From positions 1 through 39,890 of the IMG/VR virus record IMGVR_UViG_3300031857_000481: 39,890 bases of DNA. One strand, given 5' to 3'. The notes under the pieces are model-generated. The model saw only the letters and a program-made list of their open reading frames with translations. It made no database searches and had not been told where the DNA came from. Source of the DNA: a virus. Shown in pieces: positions 36,927 through 39,890 of this stretch. The position numbers were made by a program, and so were the translations under genes. Position 1 is the first letter of the stretch, and each line of letters opens with the position of its first letter.

Positions 36927-37633
36927 AAATTTCCAGAGTAGATATTGAACCTTTGCCTCGTCGCTACCAGCGAGTACGGCAGACTCATAATGTCTTCGGG
37001 GTTGTTGATGCGCTTGATGTTGCGCTTGCTGGTCATGGCGATGCGCTGCACTTGCGGCGACGGTTCAACGCCGAACTCAGGCGCGATTTCCATCGCCAAG
37101 TTGTAAGTGAACGCTCGCAAATAGCCGGGCGGGATCGCCAGGTTGGTGTTCAGCGTGGCCGGCTGCGTCAGTTCCTCAACCGAGATGAAATGCCACTCCA
37201 GCAGCCGCGTGGGTACCGGGTAGATGTACATCTCGATGTTGGGGTAGGTCATGTTCAACCACAGCACTTGCGGGTACGTCGAGGTCACGGTCTTGACCGC
37301 GATGCCGTCGTACTGCTGCTGGTTGATCAGCTTGATGCCAAAGCTGACGTTGGTGCTGGGGTCGCGGAAATACGTCGCGTCGTCCAGCAGGATGGGCCGG
37401 TTGCCCACGAAGTCGCCCGTAGGCCCCAACGTGCGGCTGATGGTGCTGGTAGGCCAGTTGAAGACCTGGTCCTGCGTGGAGAACACCGACAAACGCTCGG
37501 TGTTCCACGAATCCAGCATCTGGTTCATCGCCGTCAGCGCGTCTTGCGAGACGGCGGCGTTTGGTGTTTCGCCTTCAGCCAATACGCCTAGCAGGCGCAA
37601 GGCGCGATTGATCTGATCACCCGCTGTGGACAT
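36923..37633 (-). CDS. Head-tail adaptor, P22 gp4-like
   Basis: A 236-residue helical protein: INRALRLLGVLAEGETPNAA, ALTAMNQMLDSWNTERLSVF, and AIPPGYLRAFTYNLAMEIAP near the end. This is the P22 gp4 type (tail accessory factor) which binds the portal ring after packaging and in P22-like phages joins it to gp10. Placement just before the gp10-like gene agrees. The convergent HNH gene overlaps its stop in a shared TTAA. Confidence 0.82.
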   Translation of the reverse strand: MSTAGDQINRALRLLGVLAEGETPNAAVSQDALTAMNQMLDSWNTERLSVFSTQDQVFNWPTSTISRTLGPTGDFVGNRPILLDDATYFRDPSTNVSFGIKLINQQQYDGIAVKTVTSTYPQVLWLNMTYPNIEMYIYPVPTRLLEWHFISVEELTQPATLNTNLAIPPGYLRAFTYNLAMEIAPEFGVEPSPQVQRIAMTSKRNIKRINNPEDIMSLPYSLVATRQRFNIYSGNF

Positions 37634-37811
37634 GCTCGGGCTCCTTGCGACGACGGCGGCCCAGCGTGTTTACTGGCGGCGCGTCGTCCTGTTCGTCCTC
37701 GACGCCGGGAGTATAGCGTTCCCACCCGCTGCGCTCGTCATACTCCGCTTCCATTTCAAGGTTGGCGATCTTGGCCCCGTGGACCGGGTGGCGCATGTAG
37801 ATGAGAGGCAT
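37617..37811 (-). CDS. Small conserved virion-module protein (64 aa)
   Basis: A 64-residue protein beginning MPLIYMRHPVHGAKIANLEM, with EAEYDERSGWERY and an acidic then basic tail (EDEQDD; GRRRRKEPE). The MPLIYxxHPxHGxK start is typical of a small family between coat and adaptor genes in podoviruses; function unknown. The start at 37811 is set by this similarity. There is no Shine-Dalgarno, only a UUCG hairpin and CCTTTAAT in front, strikingly like the leader of the polymerase gene. Confidence 0.72.
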   Translation of the reverse strand: MPLIYMRHPVHGAKIANLEMEAEYDERSGWERYTPGVEDEQDDAPPVNTLGRRRRKEPEHVHSG

Positions 37812-37819
37812 ATTAAAGG

Positions 37820-37837
37820 CGGGGGCCGAAGCCCCCG
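37820..37837 (-). promoter_or_regulatory. UUCG-loop hairpin before 64-aa gene
   Basis: On the minus strand CGGGGGC, loop TTCG, GCCCCCG (37837-37820) forms a 7-bp stem, eight bases before the ATG at 37811. The loop and closing pair are of the stable UNCG type. Confidence 0.7.
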
Positions 37838-37843
37838 TTTTGC

Positions 37844-38257
37844 TTACGAGGTCATAATGACCCAATCGGTGCCGTCACACACCAGCATGGCATTGGCGCC
37901 TGCCGTCCCCGCGAGGATCGCGGTGCCAGCAGTGTTGGTGCCAATAGGCTTCACGTTGGACGACGCCGACACAACGGTCTGAGCAGCGATGGTCTTGATC
38001 CACACGATGCGGCCAGTGCTGGCCGCAGCGGAGGGGAACGTGACCGTGATGCTGGCGCCACCGTTGCAAACAACGAAGTTTTCCGTGTCGCCGAGCGTGA
38101 ACGAAGCCGTCTTGATGACGGGCGCATTCAAGTCCAGCATGGTGCCGTTCAGTGCGCCGGTAGCCGACACACTGGCGCCGGTAATGGCGCCGGTGACGGT
38201 AACGCTTTCAAACTCAGGGTCGCTGTACGCGACGCCTACTGCCTTGGTATTCGGCAT
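37844..38257 (-). CDS. Head-associated beta protein 2
   Basis: A 137-residue protein starting MPNTKAVGVAYSDPEFESVT. The body consists of short Thr/Val/Ala-rich strands, ending GANAMLVCDGTDWVIMTS. It resembles its upstream neighbour (38300-38713) in length, in the C-terminal pattern of A-x-V-x-x-x-G-x-W-x-x, and in the position after the coat gene, so the two may be distant duplicates. Likely a capsid decoration or head fibre protein. AAAGGA precedes the ATG. Confidence 0.68.
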   Translation of the reverse strand: MPNTKAVGVAYSDPEFESVTVTGAITGASVSATGALNGTMLDLNAPVIKTASFTLGDTENFVVCNGGASITVTFPSAAASTGRIVWIKTIAAQTVVSASSNVKPIGTNTAGTAILAGTAGANAMLVCDGTDWVIMTS

Positions 38258-38276
38258 GATCGTTCCTTTCAGAATC

Positions 38277-38292
38277 GGGGGCCGAAGCCCCC
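38277..38292 (-). promoter_or_regulatory. UUCG-loop hairpin between two head genes
   Basis: On the minus strand GGGGGC, loop TTCG, GCCCCC (38292-38277), a perfect 6-bp stem, between the stop at 38300 and the AAAGGA of the next gene. No U-run follows closely. Confidence 0.7.
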
Positions 38293-38299
38293 TGGTTGA

Positions 38300-38713
38300 T
38301 CAGGCCACGCGGTACAGCGTCCACGCACCAGCCGCCGACTTCCGAGCGACCATCTGGGCGCCGGTCGTGGTGGGGATGGTCATGGTCAGCGAACCCGTCA
38401 CCGTCCAGCCGGTGCCCGCGGAAATGATCGCGGTGCCGGAAGAGGTGCCGAGGTTGACCACGCGGAACGAGAACGTGGTGCCGATGCGGTCAGAGTTGAT
38501 CAGCACGGCTTCCAGATCCGCGACCGTGGGCAGCGTGTAGGTCTGTGCAGAGGTGATGCCGCTGTTGGCCAGGATCAGGCCGTTCAGAACTTGCGCAACA
38601 GTCAGAGTCGCGGTCGCAGTGATGGAAACGGGGTCAGCGATCAGGTCGATGATCGGATCGTTGACGTTGCCGTCGCCGACTTGGTAGCCGCCAGCGCCAT
38701 TAGGGAGTGCCAT
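38300..38713 (-). CDS. Head-associated beta protein 1
   Basis: A 137-residue protein starting MALPNGAGGYQVGDGNVNDP, with Thr/Val/Ile-rich strands and ending ARKSAAGAWTLYRVA. This type, MALPNGAGGYQVGDGN, commonly follows P22-like coat genes and is probably a capsid-surface or head fibre protein. AAAGGA stands before the ATG at 38713. Confidence 0.72.
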   Translation of the reverse strand: MALPNGAGGYQVGDGNVNDPIIDLIADPVSITATATLTVAQVLNGLILANSGITSAQTYTLPTVADLEAVLINSDRIGTTFSFRVVNLGTSSGTAIISAGTGWTVTGSLTMTIPTTTGAQMVARKSAAGAWTLYRVA

Positions 38714-38747
38714 GATAGAAATCCTTTCAGTGTTCAGTTGAGAGAGT

Positions 38748-38763
38748 GGGGGCCGTAGCCCCC
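38748..38763 (-). promoter_or_regulatory. UACG-loop hairpin after coat gene
   Basis: On the minus strand GGGGGC, loop TACG, GCCCCC (38763-38748), seven bases after the coat stop. It differs from the other hairpins only by U-to-A in the second loop position, which keeps the stable UNCG loop class. It could stabilise the coat mRNA 3' end or attenuate downstream transcription. Confidence 0.7.
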
Positions 38764-38770
38764 ATCTTCA

Positions 38771-39890
38771 TCAGCCCCAGAGACGGCAAGCCATCTGCGG
38801 ACGAATAGTGCTGTAGCCGTACAGCACGTCGATCCGGCAGGGCATGCGGTCGTTGTTGATGTCGTACTGACGCACGACGCGCAGGCTGATACCGTTGTGG
38901 ACGGCACGCGAAGCCATGTCGACACCCTGCGGCAGCAGGAGGTCGGCGGTGGCGAACGTGATGGCGTCCTTGTGGTAGACCAGGTTCTGAGCGTAGCCAG
39001 TAGACGCAGCGCCGAGGAACACGATGGCCTTGCTGTTGCCAGGCAGCGCGTTCACGGTGGCCAGAGCGTGGTTGGCCGAGTAGACCGGCGACACGGTGAT
39101 GTTGCCAGCACCCGCGCCGCTCAGGGTCACGTCAGCCAGAACCACGAACTGGAACAGCGAGCCGGTGGACTCACGGGTCTGCGGGTTCACGGCGAAGCAG
39201 TCAGCCACGGTAAACACATCGCCGGCCTTGACCGTCGCGCTTGCGCCAGCGCCGGTGATGGCGATGGTGGTTGCGCCTTCGGTCGAAACCGCAGCGGAGG
39301 TGGTGCCGCCAGTGGCGGTGCGCGAGCCGGTCGTGAAGACCTTGATCGACTGAGACATATTGATCTCGTCGAAGCCCAGCACGCCGGTGCCCATCATGCC
39401 GTTCTTGAACTGCTTGCTGACAGTGTCGGTCGGGTTGAACAGGCCCTTCATGCCTTCCACCAGACCGGCGTTGGCAGCCGGGTTGACGGTGGCATAGCGA
39501 GGCGACATCACAGCGGCGTTCTCGTTGAGCTTCTGCTGGGCTTGCAGCAGAACCAGCGAGGTGGCCGGCGTGGTGCCGGGGGTGCCCACCGAGTTGCCAA
39601 TCGTCTTGAAGGCGTTGGCCACATCGGCGTCGATGCTGGCAGCGAGTTGGCTGATACGAGGCTTCAGCACGCGATCCGCAAAGTCGTCCAACTGCATCGT
39701 CAGTTCGGCGGACGTGAAGTTCACGCCGATGTGCTTCTGCGAGGCGACCGAGAGGGTCGTGATCTGCTCGTTGTCGTCCTGCACTTGCAGGGCGGCACCG
39801 TCAGTCACCAGAGCGCGGTCCGGCAGGCGGATACGCAGGGTGGAGCCGATCTTCGCGCCTTCGACGGCGAACGAGTCGTCGTACTGGCGG
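38771..39890 (-). CDS. Major capsid (coat) protein, P22-like, 3' part
   Basis: The larger part of the coat gene, open at the right window edge; its true start is the GTG seen at 461 in the overlapping copy. Residues here cover the P22-type coat core: VTDGAALQVQDDNEQ, QKHIGVNFTSAELTMQLDDF, RVLKPRISQLAASIDADVAN, then a beta-rich central part (about residues 195-275 of the joined protein) that may hold the inserted I-domain of this family, and a C-terminal end MPCRIDVLYGYSTIRPQMAC. It should build the T=7-type shell together with the scaffold gene product. Joined length about 402 residues. Confidence 0.92.
   Translation of the reverse strand, partial: RQYDDSFAVEGAKIGSTLRIRLPDRALVTDGAALQVQDDNEQITTLSVASQKHIGVNFTSAELTMQLDDFADRVLKPRISQLAASIDADVANAFKTIGNSVGTPGTTPATSLVLLQAQQKLNENAAVMSPRYATVNPAANAGLVEGMKGLFNPTDTVSKQFKNGMMGTGVLGFDEINMSQSIKVFTTGSRTATGGTTSAAVSTEGATTIAITGAGASATVKAGDVFTVADCFAVNPQTRESTGSLFQFVVLADVTLSGAGAGNITVSPVYSANHALATVNALPGNSKAIVFLGAASTGYAQNLVYHKDAITFATADLLLPQGVDMASRAVHNGISLRVVRQYDINNDRMPCRIDVLYGYSTIRPQMACRLWG
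39519..39890. repeat. Terminal overlap, copy 2
   Basis: Second copy of the 372-base overlap with positions 1-372, three mismatches (39623, 39680, 39763). At 39763 the change makes coat residue Ile instead of Phe. Collapsing the copies gives a circle of about 39,518 bases. Confidence 0.93.

Noticed and set aside
1-39890. Integrase, repressor, tRNA genes or att site
   Set aside because: No tyrosine or serine recombinase, CI/Cro-type regulator or tRNA-like fold could be supported by reading, so no lysogeny module is claimed. A tRNA scan would be needed to exclude tRNAs fully.

Overview
The window is a near-complete, circularly closing genome of a tailed phage with a short P22-type tail (podovirus morphology). 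Bases 1-372 recur at 39519-39890 with three mismatches, so the unit is about 39.5 kb and the major capsid gene is cut by the window ends. The recognisable set is P22-like: P22-type portal, coat, scaffold, gp4-like adaptor, gp10-like stabilisation protein and ejection proteins. Together with the high GC content and the small-ORF families this suggests a Burkholderiales (betaproteobacterial) host, close in style to the BPP-1/BcepC6B group. Host and group are inferences from recognised families, not from a search. I saw no integrase, CI-like repressor, reverse transcriptase, tRNA or CRISPR array.

Layout. Late block, minus strand: small and large terminase (13836-11859), an HExxH metalloprotease-like protein, a small basic protein, portal, a DUF5856-like protein, then a run of decoration and fibre genes (8497-1633) including a Gly-rich adhesin-like protein, an 8-repeat protein and a low-GC tailspike. 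A small membrane protein and a promoter candidate follow, then scaffold and coat (across the window junction), two beta-rich head proteins, gp4-like adaptor, an opposite-strand HNH endonuclease, gp10-like protein, tail proteins, three ejection proteins and a lysis cassette (74-aa membrane protein, 3TM holin, M15 endolysin) ending at 27457.

Accessory block, plus strand, 14439-17279: eleven mostly unknown, very GC-rich small genes (a 259-aa Cys-rich DUF7227-like protein, Cys-rich, Pro-rich and Asp/Pro-repeat proteins) bracketed by two tiny transmembrane peptides and closed by two tandem terminators. It is preceded by a ~600-base control region with an AT-rich block, nested repeats and a perfect 10-bp dyad.

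Replication block, minus strand, 23487-17348: Cas4/RecB-like nuclease (DUF2800), a putative DNA-binding protein, family A DNA polymerase and a DUF5906 primase-helicase, driven by a good sigma70-type promoter. Back to back with it, an early plus-strand operon (23579-27463) has a zinc-ribbon peptide, VRR-NUC nuclease, a protein with a domain like the C-terminal DNA-binding domain of RNA polymerase alpha, an SNF2 helicase and small coupled ORFs. A 24-bp dyad overlaps both divergent promoters.

Main points for a second look: the alpha-CTD-like phage protein with the host DNA-contact residues retained; repeated UNCG-loop hairpins in minus-strand leaders, one abutting the polymerase start codon; the dyad-controlled accessory block; the virion-module metalloprotease sharing an NALAP peptide with an ejection protein; and the mismatched terminal overlap, which points to a mixed population.
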